Assembly: GCA_022496805.1 (NCBI GenBank)
Contig: CM040104.1
Coordinates: forward strand, 8,159,650 to 8,223,649
Direction of reading: 5' to 3'
From: Pohlia nutans
Taxonomy: Eukaryota > Streptophyta > Bryopsida > Bryales > Mniaceae
DNA: 64,000 bases
Of this stretch, positions 11,601 to 22,219 are shown one piece after another (the stretch's first letter is position 1; every line of letters begins with the position of its first letter). The notes beneath the pieces were generated by a model. It had not been told where the DNA came from. It did no database searches and saw only the letters and a list, made by a program, of their open reading frames with translations. A program made the translations under genes and the position numbers.

Positions 11601-12800
11601 TTTGTGCAACAAGGTAAAGAGCACCTTGTTTGTAAGTTGCAAAAATCATTGTATGGGTTGAAACAATCTCCAAGAGCGTGGTACCAAAAGATTGACACGT
11701 TCTTGGTTGCACACGGGTTTACTAGGAGCATTGCGGATCATAGTCTCTACTTCATGCAAGAGGGGCAACATGTGGTGATTGTGATCATATATGTTGATGA
11801 TTTGATCATTCTTGCAAGCCTCATGAGTTTAATGAATGCATTAAAAGGCATGCTTGAGAGAGAGTACGAGATGAGTGATCTTGGAGAATTGCACTTTTGT
11901 CTTGGTGTTGAGTTTGTGCGTGATAGGGCTACACGCACTATCACCATGAGTCAAGGCAAGTATGTGATGGACGTGCTCAAGAGATTCGGGATGGAGGATT
12001 GTAAGCCCGTGGCAACACCATTGGATGCAAACTCCAAGCTCGTCAAGCTTTCGGAGGAGGAGTATGCGATGGAGGCTAAATCGATGGCGGAGGTGCCATA
12101 CAAGCAAGCGGTGGGGTCGTTGATGTATGCGATGATTGCGACACGGCCCGACCTTGCGTATCCAATTAGCGTGGTGAGTCAACACATGGCGAGACCGGGC
12201 TCGATGCATTGGATGACGGTCAAGAGGATCATGCGTTATTTGAGGGGCACAAGCGATGTGAAGTTGTGTCTTGGAGGCAAAGACATTGTGTTGAGCGGCT
12301 ATTGTGACGCGGACTACGCGGGAGACACGAGCGATCGAAGATCGACAACGGGCTACATGTTCAAGGTCGGATCGGGAGCGGTGTCGTGGAATAGCAAGCG
12401 GCAACAAACCACGGCGACATCAACGGTGGAGGCCAAGTACATGGCTACGAGCCATGCCACGAAGGAGGCCATTTGGTTGAGGCAACTAATGGTGGATGTG
12501 GGTTGCACACAAGGTGAGGCTACAACGATTATGTGTGACAACCAAGGGTGCATTTCACTTGCAAAGAACCCTACACATCATTCACGCACGAAGCACATTG
12601 ATGTGCAATACCACTTCATTCGGGAGAAGTTGGAATTGGGAGTTATACATTTGGAGTATTGCCCAACGGAGCACATGGTGGCGGATGTGCTCACAAAGGG
12701 TCTTTGTAGAGACCGACACCAACGATTAGTAATAGCATTTGGACTTAGAGGCTTTGGCTCTACGCAAAGTGGGAGTATTGAGGTAATTGATGCAACGTAG
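8655..12800 (+). CDS. Copia gag-pol polyprotein (1381 residues, intact)
   Basis: Start taken at ATG 8655 (ATCATGGCA); the frame opens slightly upstream only through non-ATG codons. Domains in order: UBN2-type gag (KFDGVNFHLWKFKMEM near the N-terminus), three ~10-residue ASMSDGIEGD repeats after a CCHC knuckle (CFYCGKKGHIAKFC), aspartic protease (WIVDSGATSHMS), GAG-pre-integrase and HHCC zinc region (LWHRRLGHLN...CEGC), integrase core with Asp in HSDVCGP, Asp in RSDNGGEY and Glu in NGVAERANR, reverse transcriptase with YVDDL, and RNase H (GYCDADYAGD, EAKYMA). Integrase before reverse transcriptase defines Ty1/copia. The last eight codons lie inside the 3' LTR. No stop or frameshift is seen, so it should encode an active polyprotein if transcribed. 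Confidence 0.96.
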   Translation: MASFEGEGPKVVDKFDGVNFHLWKFKMEMVMAEKELWEIVEGSEEPPFSSTDPRIMQAYTRREKKAFAILALNLADSQLAHIRSCKTPAEAWSKLCNIHEAKTLANILFLRRKFFTIKMGEEDDMLAHINKVKALADQLNGCDVSVTDGDIVMTLLESLPSSYEYLIVAMESRPITELTLDYVTSRLLHELSRRKENESREDGAALVAKQSKNGGGGSSSDKVCFYCGKKGHIAKFCFKRKRDEKGESANNTKTRDDDEYAFTARYEASMSDGIEGDASMSDGIEGDASMSDWIEVGDEYANMASNVSCNGSTSDWIVDSGATSHMSPHKTCFHSYALINPRRVILGDDTVLEAVGKGQIVVDTEVRGRVKTITIQDVLHVPKLTANLLSVRQLVAKHLRVEFSDKGCYVLSPSRDEVAIIEEHEGLYHIKFSKVHSKESAALAHSNLKDDKLALWHRRLGHLNIKSVKTLRGMVSGMDLHQLKVDASTFTCEGCIEGKQQRLPFAGEGATRATKVLEIVHSDVCGPMKTTSMGGCKYFVTFIDDFSRKIWLYPIKAKSECFEKFKEFKTLVENQSELKIKVFRSDNGGEYMSKKFDELLKNEGIAHQTSAPYTPQQNGVAERANRTIVEMARSMLHAQNLKLDLWAEAVVNAVYTRNRCPTSAVEGMTPEQAWSGRQPCVAHMRIFGCIAYAKVPDERRTKLEAKALKCVFLGYCEGTKAYRLMSVDTRKIIRSRDVTFCEESTMEAPLEVGPSGSSGDVLVDTPSKSPSVVDVGDDDGDDEAGDTEVVEAPSSSKAKNGAKGTQEEQVSSSERRYPERSRKPPGEWWKNHIFPQVEDEHANVALSDGPLTIREAMQGEDAVKWERAMQEEYDSLIANGTWQLTPIPKDRNPIGCKWVFRTKRDVSGIVVRHKARLVAKGFAQVHGVDFHETFAPVAKFTTIRCILAIGAALDLEMHQMDVKTAFLNGDLEEDIYMVQPEGFVQQGKEHLVCKLQKSLYGLKQSPRAWYQKIDTFLVAHGFTRSIADHSLYFMQEGQHVVIVIIYVDDLIILASLMSLMNALKGMLEREYEMSDLGELHFCLGVEFVRDRATRTITMSQGKYVMDVLKRFGMEDCKPVATPLDANSKLVKLSEEEYAMEAKSMAEVPYKQAVGSLMYAMIATRPDLAYPISVVSQHMARPGSMHWMTVKRIMRYLRGTSDVKLCLGGKDIVLSGYCDADYAGDTSDRRSTTGYMFKVGSGAVSWNSKRQQTTATSTVEAKYMATSHATKEAIWLRQLMVDVGCTQGEATTIMCDNQGCISLAKNPTHHSRTKHIDVQYHFIREKLELGVIHLEYCPTEHMVADVLTKGLCRDRHQRLVIAFGLRGFGSTQSGSIEVIDAT
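9455..9545 (+). repeat. 30-bp in-frame tandem repeats in copia gag
   Basis: Three consecutive ~30-bp units (GCAAGCATGAGTGATGG...ATCGAGGGTGAT) encode ASMSDGIEGD-like decapeptides between the zinc knuckle and the protease; the third is diverged. A local expansion that keeps the frame. Confidence 0.85.
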
Positions 12801-13033
12801 TATTGCTAGAAGCCAAAGACGTACGGGTGCTAAATAATGGTGTGTGGGAGGAGGGGTTAGGCATGGGCTGATCTCTAGAGTGTCCTTGTGATGAGTTATC
12901 CCATATGGTTTGTCCATGGTGACCTCCTAGTGTACACTACTTAAGGTGGAAGGCCTTTGAGTAAAGATCATCTCTTTCTACGCATTCCTTGTGTTTGTGT
13001 GTGTGCCTTGTGCAATCTTCTCTACCTTCAATA
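12776..13033 (+). repeat. 3' LTR of the copia element
   Basis: 258 bp, same as the 5' LTR by eye. The gag-pol frame ends inside it at 12800. It is followed by the second GTTCA of the target duplication. Confidence 0.97.
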
Positions 13034-14422
13034 GTTCATTCCTCGAGTGGCAAGAGCATGGAAGGAATGGACAAACGCTATGATGGTCACGCTTGGACGC
13101 GCACTCTCACGTCTAATATCAACAATAATCTCGGGCTCAAGTTCAGAAGGTCGGGGTGCGTGGGCCATCTTAGTTGTGAAAACGCTAAGTGTGATTATTT
13201 GAAACGCACTTCCAAGAAGGACGAGACGGAATGGACGGGTACAAGCATAAGTCCATTCTATGTAGGATTGGGTCCTCATTCAGATTCATCCTTGGTTTGC
13301 AAGGTCTGCAAATTGATTCCATCTTGTCTTGCTGTTTGTACCGCGCGTATCTATTATGTGCTCAATGTAGTAGATAGGTCGAGAGCATGCATCCATTTAG
13401 GACACCATCGCCACCCTGTAGCTATAGGCCAATGTCGGGACTCTATGGACACTATCAAGGGCTTGATCGCGTCAGAAGTTGAGAAGACACCAACGGCGAA
13501 GAATTCTGCCATTGCTTTGGCCGCCAACAAAGAGTTCATGGATACCTTCTTAGTCCATACTGGGCCAGGTCCGAAGGAAATGCTTCGCGGGGCGGAATTG
13601 GATGAGGTCATGGACAAGTTCCGTATGCTCAGCTCTCCAAACGTTCGAAACATCATCGCATCCTTCCGGGCGTCCTCGAAAGGTAAAGGCGAAATTGACA
13701 GGATATTAGAAATGAAGAAGGTGGCAAAGATGGAGTACATTCATGACAGCATCTTCCCCGGTCAAGGCCAAGACAAAGTGTACTTGTTCAAAATGCTCGT
13801 GGACGGTCCCGGCAGTAGAGTTGACCTTGTCCGTCGAATGCAGCCGGGAGGGGACTTTGAGAATTGCTTCGTCATGTTCGACCACGTGAAGCGAGTAAAG
13901 CCTTGGACAACCCTGGCCTGTCACGTCTATGATTCCACGTATTGCATGGTCATGACCATTGCGGTATGTGACATGCAGACCGAAGGTACGGATGGTCAAG
14001 TCATTGTCTGGAAATGCCTAAACAATGTGATGGCTAAAAATGGCGTTCCTAACTCTAATTTCAAAGGCTTTATGTGCGATAGTGCACAAGCTAATTTCAA
14101 TGCGATACGCATTGTTTATGGATCCGGAGACCCATCCGTGATGATGGTGGACCGAGAGAGGACTTGCTTGTTTCATTGGTCTATAAGCATGCACAAGCAT
14201 ACGGAGAAGCTGATTGCAAAAAGCTTCCAAAACCAGCACATCAAGTTGTGCAGAGAATACAAGGATGCTACATCAATGGCGGAGGCGGATATGATGTATC
14301 AAAAGCTTCGAGCATGGTGGTATTCCTCTGGAGCAGCAACTGAAGATGCAATCCGGGAACTAGAAGATTGGTTGGCCTTTTGGCATTTCCGCTATCGCCA
14401 GTGGGGAGGATTTATGGAAACG

Positions 14423-14560
14423 GTGTGTCCCTTCTATTCGCTTCAACTTTCTTATTTTGTTTTTGCATGGGCTACGACTATCTGAAAAGTCTATGACCTT
14501 GGCATAGGATTGTAAATGTGTTTATTTCCTCTGATATCTATCTTCCTCTTGTCTATACAG
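14423..14560 (+). other. Phase-0 intron of MULE copy 1
   Basis: 138 bp, starting GTGTGT after ATGGAAACG and ending CTATACAG before AACCTTACT. The frame is closed inside the intron. MULE copy 2 has an intron at exactly the same codon (42306-43060), which confirms it. Confidence 0.9.
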
Positions 14561-15937
14561 AACCTTACTCCGAAAGAACTCGCAGACATCTCGACGTGCA
14601 ATCTTGCAGAGAGTGTTCACAACAGATGGCTGCAGTCTTCGGGGAATCGAGGATCTGACCTCTTCGTAGCAACCACCGACGATTGGGCCCGGGCCTTCAT
14701 GCAAATGATCAACTACCATTCGTACTTGTGTGGCGGAGCGTCTAGAAAGGGTCCTTCGAAACATGACTTGAAACTGAAGCGAGCCTTGCAATCACAAGAC
14801 GGAAAGAAGATTGCTGATGCTCTTGCTGAAATGCCCGGTGGTGAAGATTTCTGCAACCGTGTTCCGCATCCAAAGGGCGAGGAGCTTTTTGGTTCTACCA
14901 AGAGGAAGTTAGACATGCCTATTGGTTCTGAAGGTGACTCCCATCGTCCAGACAAGGTAAACTTCTCGCACCCCCGTGTCCAAACAAGGTCAGCAGCTGC
15001 TCGCCAGTCTGCACAAGAGACACGTACTCCTGAAGCTCTTCTTCCCTTCACGTCACACGTTTTGGAAACAGACTGCGACGTGACCAAATGGCACATTGCG
15101 CGGATAACGCAGAAGTCCAAAAAAAGATGTCATGCCGTACAAGCAAATAACAACTCCAAGTGCCAGATGCTCATCGTCGGGGGAGGCAAAGCAACTGCAG
15201 CTCCTACCTACAGGGGCCTCAAACAAAAGTTTCGCGCTGAGGGAAGCGACACTGAAGATTTATGGTTCTGTCCAGATCAAATTGCTAGGTGCGTAATGGG
15301 TCCTAAACATGGGTTTGTTATAACGTGTCCGGAGATCCCTGATGTTTGGCCAGTCATGACTGGGACCAATCTCTCTCGTCACGAGATCTTGGAGCTCCAA
15401 GAGGCTGGTTTCCACCTTCAATCTACGACTCCGCTCTCGCCTCGGCGCCTCTTCATAGGGTCCAAGGTCTTTGAGGCAGTGTTATCGACTCACCCGAAAC
15501 CTCTCAATTCTGATCGAGTCCCTACCATCCGGAGAGGCAAGAACGTGCGCCCCAACACCAAAGCGCTCGCAGAAGCTCATAGAAACCAATGGGAGAGCGC
15601 TCGCAACGTGAAGGCAACAATTGTCCGAGTGAACCTCCTGCCATATCCGGGTCTAGGAGCGATCGTTGTCCTACAATCTGGAGTGGAGCCTAACGCAAAC
15701 ATTTACAACATCACTCTCTCCAATTTCCCGGCTTGTACGTGCCCGCATTATCATAGCATAACTTCTTCTGCAATTGGAAGGCGTGGCATGTACGTCAACT
15801 GCAAGCACCTTTACTATGTCTTTCGCTTCCTTTGCAAACTAGACTACAAAGTGGACACTTTCATCCATGCCTCCACTCTAAGCATGGACGAAGTCCAGCA
15901 GATTCTGGTAGCTGCAGGGATTATCAGGATTCCTTAG

Positions 15938-16450
15938 TCTTAGATGCCGTATTTTGTTTTGGCCTGGAACGCCTAAACCGAAGATTGGTAAATGGACTGC
16001 TGATGTTGTTTTGCGGTTTAGGGGGTGACTCGTATAACCATAGATTTGTATTACAAATTACAACACTATTACTTGTAGTTGGTTGGAGTACTTGCTCACT
16101 AAGTGTGACTTCAATGATCATGTATTCACAAAAAAAACTTTAAAATATAATACTATATGTTAGTCCAATTATATCCCTTTTTACTTTTTTTCCCAATTGT
16201 TTCCATATTAACTGCAAAATTTTACATCCTGCACTGCAATCACACGGTCTTAGGTCTAGCGGTCATAGGTACCCTAAAATTACTATAAATAGTTTAAAAT
16301 CTAATTTTAGAAATATTTTTTCTAAAAAAACGCCAGATTTTTAATTTATCAAGATTGTATGCTCTCCGCTCTCCAAATCAGCGCTCTCCGCTCTAACGCT
16401 CTCCGTTCTACGCTCACACGGTAGCGTCGTCCGTGTTCCTTGAGCAGAGA
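15938..16450. other. 3' flank and terminal region of MULE copy 1
   Basis: No gene. 16247-16435 aligns with 44735-44925 beyond MULE copy 2: an ACGGTCWTAGG-type block with TAGCGGTCATAGG, AT-rich spacer, then serial CTCTCCGCTCT units and TAGCGTCGT. This shared stretch is probably the transposon's right terminal or subterminal repeat. No matching left end for this copy is visible upstream in the window. Confidence 0.55.
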
Positions 16451-16457
16451 AAATAGT

Positions 16458-17111
16458 ATCGTCGACCCGACGATTCAGTAATCCACGCGCCGTGCATTGT
16501 TAGCGTTTTTGTTAAAGGACTCGTCTACTTTTAATCAAGTCGATAATATGTATTGGACGTGTTTTAATTGATATTGGTATTAAAGTGATCGGTTTGTTTG
16601 TTGATTCTTTGGAACGTCCGTAATGCACAGTACATGGGGTTATCGTCGACCCGACGATAAGGGTCACTTTACATGTATGTTAACTGTTATTTCATTACTG
16701 TGTGATTATTGAAGGGAATTTATTCACCATGTTTTACTGCATGTATCGTCTGTTTGTCAGCGAATCGATGATATGCACTTTTCCGTTGCTTTTATTAATT
16801 TGGTATTTAAGAATTCGGGTTGTTGATGTTTTTCGTTCTTCATTTGATATTCGGTGTATCGTTGGGTCGACGATAAGGCACAGTGCTTTGGTGGTATCGT
16901 CGACCCGACGATTTGGGTCACTTTACACCTAAGTTAACTGATTTTTCTGTGCTGTGTGATATTTACGTTAAATTTAGGATATCGTCGACCCGACGATAAG
17001 GTGCACTAGTATTTTTACGTCTGTTGTGGAGTGTGTTATTCCCATTAATGTGAGATTTCTGTAGTGAACTTCAATTTCGAGCTTCTACTGCTGTATCATC
17101 GTGTCGACGAT
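16458..17111. repeat. Palindrome cluster 1 (six copies of ATCGTCG-ACC-CGACGAT)
   Basis: Copies begin at 16458, 16642, 16858, 16895, 16981 and 17095. Each is a 7-bp inverted repeat around a 3-bp asymmetric centre (ACC or GGT), often inside TTATCG...CGATAA. Spacing is irregular (37-216 bp). The surrounding DNA is AT-rich without genes. The same motif forms a regular array at 23614-24690. Confidence 0.9.
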
Positions 17112-17199
17112 ACATGTACTGGTACACCCACACTATGAAAATGATTGTTTTAGGAGGAGATATAAATGCTTAATTGTGCTAAGTCTTAAATTGGAATAC

Positions 17200-17720
17200 A
17201 GAAACCCTAACTTTTTAAACCAAATGGATTGAGATGGTTACCTTGTAGTTGAAGCTGGGATTGCTGTGTTGATCTTCAGGATTGCAGAAATGCAAGAAAT
17301 TAGTCCACTACAGAGCTGCAATGAATTGAATGCACTGTCAGTGCTTACTGAGGAGGACAACAAACCCTAATACATGCATGTATGTTACAATTGCATGAAT
17401 AATTGTACTATCACATACCTCAAGCTTCAAAACAGTACCTATAACAACCCTAAACCCTAGCAATACGCAACTTATAGGACTAACACAAACAAATGAATAG
17501 TACAACCCTAGTAGCAAACAGTGGCTTCACCAAAGTAAATGAAGCCAAAAAGAAACATAACAAGTACAGTAGAATTCACATACAGACTTAAACCCTAAAA
17601 TTAGACTTAAACCTTGTGTTCTGTCTGTGTGATCTCTACCAGACTTAATGGGTGAGTTTTCGCTGTGAGTTCTCAAATTATCTGTCTGTGTGTTCTCTAC
17701 CACACAAAACCCTAAACCAC
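17200..17720. other. Telobox-rich intergenic DNA
   Basis: No gene supported. AAACCCTA/AACCCTA occurs repeatedly (for example near 17204, 17363, 17442, 17450, 17592 and 17707), the plant telobox or interstitial telomere-like motif. Copies are spaced, not in tandem, so this is not a telomeric block. Confidence 0.5.
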
Positions 17721-17929
17721 AATAATCAGATTGAACAAACAAGCAAGCCGAAAATGGAGAATTACAATTATCTAACTTCAGAAGCACGCGCTGAACCTCC
17801 AAATCTCTTCCAGCATGCACCTCCAAGTATGTTCAAGCGCACATAGAACTCCAGAAAAGCCTAATCCCAGAAATCGCAAAATTGGAAGTGGAGAAACTTT
17901 GAAACACAAGCTTGTAACTTCTACACACG

Positions 17930-18215
17930 CAACAATCTACGCTCGCACGCAACAAGCAACGCACGCAACAATCTACGCACGCAACAATCTACGCACGCAA
18001 CAATCCTTGAGATACAATGAGAACGCAACAAAGAACAATGAGCAGGCGAGCTGAATGCAAGAATGAGCACCACGAAACTAGAAACAAACTAGAAACCCTG
18101 AAAACGCGGGGCAATGGGGAGGGAGACGAACTCCCGAACCTAGGCCGAACCTGGAGGCTCGGCTCGGGAATCGGCTCGGCCCCGAACCTAGGCCGAACCT
18201 GGAGGCTAGGCTTGG
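17930..18215. repeat. Short tandem repeats: ACGCAACAATCT units and a GC-rich pair
   Basis: 17930-18008 holds serial CGCACGCAACAATCTA units (about 16 bp, four imperfect copies). 18133-18212 holds two copies of CCGAACCTAGGCCGAACCTGG followed by AGGCTCGGC-like sequence. No coding potential beyond the repeats. Confidence 0.7.
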
Positions 18216-18289
18216 TTCCGAAGCTTGGCTCGGTTCCGAAGCTAAATTCTATGCGAAGTTAGCTTCATGCATATGTGATCCGATTAGAA

Positions 18290-19674
18290 AGGGGATGATT
18301 TGCGAATTTTTTATGCCTTGATTCATTTTGTAGTGATTCACCCAAAATTTTTGAAGATTTCAGTGTAAAAAGTGCTCTTAAAAAAAGTCAACTCATAGAT
18401 TTAAGCAACCAAAAAATCTCCAAAACTCACTACACTTAGAGTATTACATTTCAACCAATCACAATGAATTTCATCCGTAGATTGTCAATATCTTATTTGT
18501 AATTGAATTACAAAATAATTTTGAAGTATTTTTCAAGTATTTTGTCGAAATCAACAAAAATGAAGTCAACAAAAAGCGTAGACAAAATAAAAAAGAAAAA
18601 TTCAGTATTAGTTATTAATAGCTGAAATATTCAATATTTATTTTTGAAAGTTTCGATCTCCTCTTTTTGAACTTTTATTATATTCGATAGGAAAGTGCCG
18701 ACCCGGCATTCCTGGTACGATAGATACAATCTCTAGTTTGATTTACCCTAAACCGTTGTGAACAAAGTGTTCGATTGGGTTGATAAGGATCGAATGCCAC
18801 TAAACTAAGTAACGGCATCTGTTATTGAAATGAGATTCTGTTAAATCTGGTGACTTTTTGAAGGTTTCTCAAATAATTTTCTGAACATTCCAGGATGTTC
18901 CATAAAATCCCGATGTTAGGAAACCATCATAATAAATCTGTATGATTTGATTCACAGATACTATCACGAATGTTTTATTATATAGTTCCTTTTAAAGTTA
19001 AAATAAGATATACAATATAAATTTGAATACAAACAAATTTATAATATTTTTTTAGTAAATTCAAAGTATGTTGCAATGAATTAATGAATATAATCCTAAC
19101 ATGGTGACTTTATTGAACTTGGTGTCTCTTGTTCACGTAACCCTAAACTAACTAGAAAATACACTAGAAAATTGACCCCAACTAGAAAATTGACGAGTTT
19201 TGGAATATAATCGTAAGTTTCTTCGAATTGATATACCGAGCAGAGTTCTAAATAATATCTTTAATTTAAATAATTTCTTTAATTTCAATATTATCTTTAA
19301 TTTTGGGTTAAAGTTTGGAAATTAAAGTTAGAATTTATTTTCTAGATATGATCATTATGAAAGTTAGATATTAGAATTAGCAGAAACATTGTTCAAAGGG
19401 GTATGTTTTGCACCGTCACTGTCTTGATTCTACAAATTGTCAATATCCTATTCGTAATCAAATTACAAAAGAATTTTCAATATCAAGTTTCAAATTTTAT
19501 ACAAAAATATTGGCGATAGAAATCATAGATCTATCTGTATGGATAGAATAAAAAATTCATAATGTACAACTTTTATTCAGTCATCAAGTTGAAAATATCC
19601 TTCTTAATTGCATTTTATAATGCATCTTTGGAAAACTGCCAAATGTGAAGAGGGTGAGAACGTTTAGGGGTTAA
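18290..19674. mobile_element. TTAA-MITE relative, interrupted and 5'-degraded
   Basis: Two blocks, about 18290-18540 and 19425-19674, align in order with the MITE in the receptor-kinase intron (47257-47836): both share CACTACACTTAGAGTATTACATTTCAACC and, at the right end, TTTTATAATGCATC followed by TTTAGGGGTTAA. About 0.9 kb of unrelated AT-rich DNA splits them. The left TTAACCCC end is not found. No gene lies here. Confidence 0.55.
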
Positions 19675-21030
19675 AACTACTAAGACTACTTTGACGTTGT
19701 TTTGAGGCAAACCTCAAAGCACCGTCAAAACACACACCTTACAAATATTTACTTTTTATTTGAACTATCTTATGAATTATGGAATGATTTGTCAAAGGTG
19801 CATAATGTACAACATTGAATCCTCTTTTGCATAATGTGCAATACTTCAACCTATAAAATTATCCTTTTATTGCTTACAAAGAGATCTCAAGTCACCTCCA
19901 TCAAAATAATTGAACCATAATAAAACTTATGTGAACAACTTTACCACTACCCTACGTCGTGGTCAGTTTCGACATTAATTAATTACTTTTTGTCCAAAAG
20001 TGCCACATGTCATCTTGCAGTAGGTTTATGGTGACGTGGACCTCTCAAAATATGATGTGGAAATTAGATTTCGACACAGTACTGTCCAAATTTGACCCTC
20101 ACATAAGGTATTAAAGCATAATGATTTCAACCAATCCTAAAGAATTAGAAGATGAGAGTATTAAAACTGTAATTTTAGTGAATTTTCAAAGTTTTTTCTT
20201 GTAAATTCATTTGAAGAATATCTAGGCATTTAAAAATATTCAGGCATTTACATTTAACTGTGTGGATGTCTTCTAATAAGGATGTTTACATACGCTCAAA
20301 AAAGTTTTAAAAAAACCTCGTTTTATAATACATTTAGGTATTAAATTTATGTATTAATTTAGGGATTAATTATAAAACATGAAAAAATTAGACAAAACTT
20401 ACATCATAATTATATTCAACAACAATTAGCATTTAGCATCGTCATCCTCCATGATCAAGTTGAGCCTTCTCTTCTACGTTCACACTCTTCCATGTTAGGT
20501 TTTCAGGAGAGATTTCTGGAGTTTTTTCAAGGATTTATGTTTCTGTGGTCTGCAGGGTTTCAGATAGTTTAGTTCTCTCTTCACTCATTTTATAATCAAC
20601 TTAAATCTCTCTTTATATATTGAATAAACAAACCAAGCCTCTTCTCCTTTATCTACTAGTATAAACAACCTAAATCAAACTTCATCTGATCAAACTTTTG
20701 ATTGAACCTAAACTTTATCTAATCAAACTTTCGATGAATAGAGGGGCTCGTATGAGACACATATCCAAAGCAGCAGATAGCTAAGTCGAGCTCCTGAGTA
20801 TGAATTTTAAGCCGTCACAAATAGTGAAGACTCAAATGCTTTTATCAATATTCGAAGTTGCAGTCTTGCAAATACCTACTGAAATTGTCACCAAACTACG
20901 CATTGATCTAGAACCGGTAAGATAGTGAATTTGGTCATGTTTCTGTACTTAATTTGTAGAGAGTGTGTATTACTATCAGTCTAAGTAGGGAGTCCGGAAA
21001 TCTAACAACATTTGTCAATGATTTTCAGGT
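19675..21030. other. AT-rich intergenic DNA, nothing recognised
   Basis: No open frame, RNA gene or clear repeat was identified. Short AT-rich runs dominate. Confidence 0.5.
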
Positions 21031-21037
21031 TTTCATC

Positions 21038-21311
21038 ATGAGCGGCGGAAATCCAAAGAAGCGTGGCTTTTTAGCTGCCTTCCGAAATGCTGGTTCGGGT
21101 GGCGTATAGGACGAACTTCAAAGCGGGTAATATTAACACCGAACCTGTAGCTGTGCCTGTGGAACACGTGAATATTGCAGATGAAGACTCTCAGATTGTA
21201 CCAGAGATTGCACCTGATCAAGTAGTTCTACCGAATCTGCCATGCGAAGCTGAGACCTGTGAGCGAAGAATCAGTAGAATTGTTGTTATTGGTAATCAGA
21301 CGTCCAAATGA
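21038..21311 (+). pseudogene. Broken small coding relic after a splice-acceptor-like site
   Basis: ATTTTCAG precedes an ATG at 21038 that encodes a Gly/Lys-rich start (MSGGNPKKRGFLAAFRNAG) and meets a TAG after ~23 codons. A second frame (21087-21311) continues with acidic, Val/Glu-rich residues. The two may be one frame-shifted exon. I do not recognise it. It could belong with the COG3 fragment just downstream, but nothing in the residues shows this. Confidence 0.3.
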
Positions 21312-21439
21312 CTTTAATTAGGTATTTTGTGTGTGGCTTGAGGAGTTTCAGGACAATGTGAGCCTCATTAGTTGGCCGGCTTTAGAATCGTCAATGTAAC
21401 ATTGGCTTAGAACGATATATCATTTTGGTCCTGCCTTGT

Positions 21440-21770
21440 GTTGTAATCATAAATTTGCAATCCTACGTGAAGAATAATCCGCAGTATGCCGACTCCAGCG
21501 TCTACCTTGTGAAATTCAAGCAATTGCAGTCGCATGTGCTGAATGTATTGAGGATTGGGTCGTTACAGGTGCAGGCAGCCGCCGTGAGAGAGAATTCTAC
21601 TCTCGGTGGAAGTGGCAAAATTAATTGCTATTACTGAAGGTGAAGAGATCGACTTCAGTTTGATGTGTATGTGATGTTTAAAGCGGCTGCGAGTGATCTC
21701 AAGACTTTGATGCAGGAGATTGAGAACAAATCCTCTCGGAAGACCGGAACTCATGTTGAAAACACAATAT
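21440..21770 (+). pseudogene. COG3: COG3 gene fragment (conserved oligomeric Golgi complex subunit 3)
   Basis: The translation matches the conserved N-terminal third of plant COG3: [19 protein letters not shown], then LQVQAAAV, then after a frame change YVMFKAAASDLKTLMQEIE and NKSSRK. COG3 is a lobe-A subunit of the COG tether for retrograde vesicles at the Golgi. About 90 codons remain. The frame shifts between ~21600 and 21665, part of the helix before LQVQ is missing, and no start or rest of the gene is present, so it cannot be functional. Probably a captured or duplicated exon. Identification rests on remembered family sequence. Confidence 0.75.
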
Positions 21771-22219
21771 ACAAAAAGTTAACTACAGTCATTCTACTTC
21801 TTTAGAGCTAAATGTCTTAATGTGCATGTTTTATTTACACATAATTAAGTTTAAATTAATAATGTTTAATGTCCACAAAATTAAATTAATATTTAGTGAA
21901 GCATTTGCATTTTCATAAAGTGAATTAAATATAGGATATCGTACTAAATGATCGTCATCTTCACCAATATAGAGGGTAAAAAAATTGGTCAACAGTAAAA
22001 ACTTACAACATGTTTATGTAAATTAGTGTATCTATCACTAATCTACCTATTTAGTGTACCGAGATAATGTATCACTTTAATACAAATATTCGAGTTATAT
22101 CATATAATATACGTATATGTTCAATCAGAGTCCCTAAACCCTAAAGTGAAGACTCTAAACTTTAAAACCCAATAATTGACTCCTCACATATCTCCAAAAT
22201 AGTAATGTCCGATTTCATC

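Larger units (their letters stand above)
7583..13033 (+). mobile_element. Complete Ty1/copia LTR retrotransposon, 5451 bp
   Basis: The two 258-bp LTRs (7583-7840, 12776-13033) read as identical. They begin TATTGA and end TCAATA, a 6-bp inverted repeat. The 5-bp target duplication GTTCA is at 7578-7582 and 13034-13038, inside the MULE transposase frame. The primer site abuts the 5' LTR at 7841, and a purine-rich tract (AAAGTGGGAG, 12766-12775) abuts the 3' LTR. A ~0.8-kb leader separates the LTR from the single polyprotein frame. Identical LTRs and an unbroken frame indicate a very recent insertion, and the element may still be competent to transpose. Confidence 0.97.
6819..15937 (+). pseudogene. 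Mutator-like (MULE) transposase gene, copy 1, split by a copia element
   Basis: Two coding parts, 6819-7582 and 13034-14422 plus 14561-15937, are one gene interrupted by the copia element at 7583-13033. Removing that insert and one GTTCA copy joins the frame perfectly and aligns with copy 2. In order: a short N-terminal domain, a Cys/His zinc-binding module of FLYWCH/WRKY-GCM1 type (CVGHLSC...HRH), the MULE RNase H core with first Asp in VYDSTY and second Asp in FMCDSAQANF, and a C-terminal SWIM finger (CTCPHY...NCKHLYY). A phase-0 intron occupies 14423-14560. Nonsense codons lie at 6996 (TAG), 7179 (TGA) and 7464 (TGA), all explicable by C-to-T. Downstream of the copia insertion the frame is intact. 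Probably inactive. Confidence 0.85.

Noticed and set aside
7853..13033. Two separate MULE genes at 6819 and 13034
   Set aside because: The target duplication and restored frame show that they are one gene split by the copia insertion.
17200..17720. Telomeric sequence or chromosome end
   Set aside because: AAACCCTA motifs are spaced and not tandem, and ordinary sequence continues on both sides.
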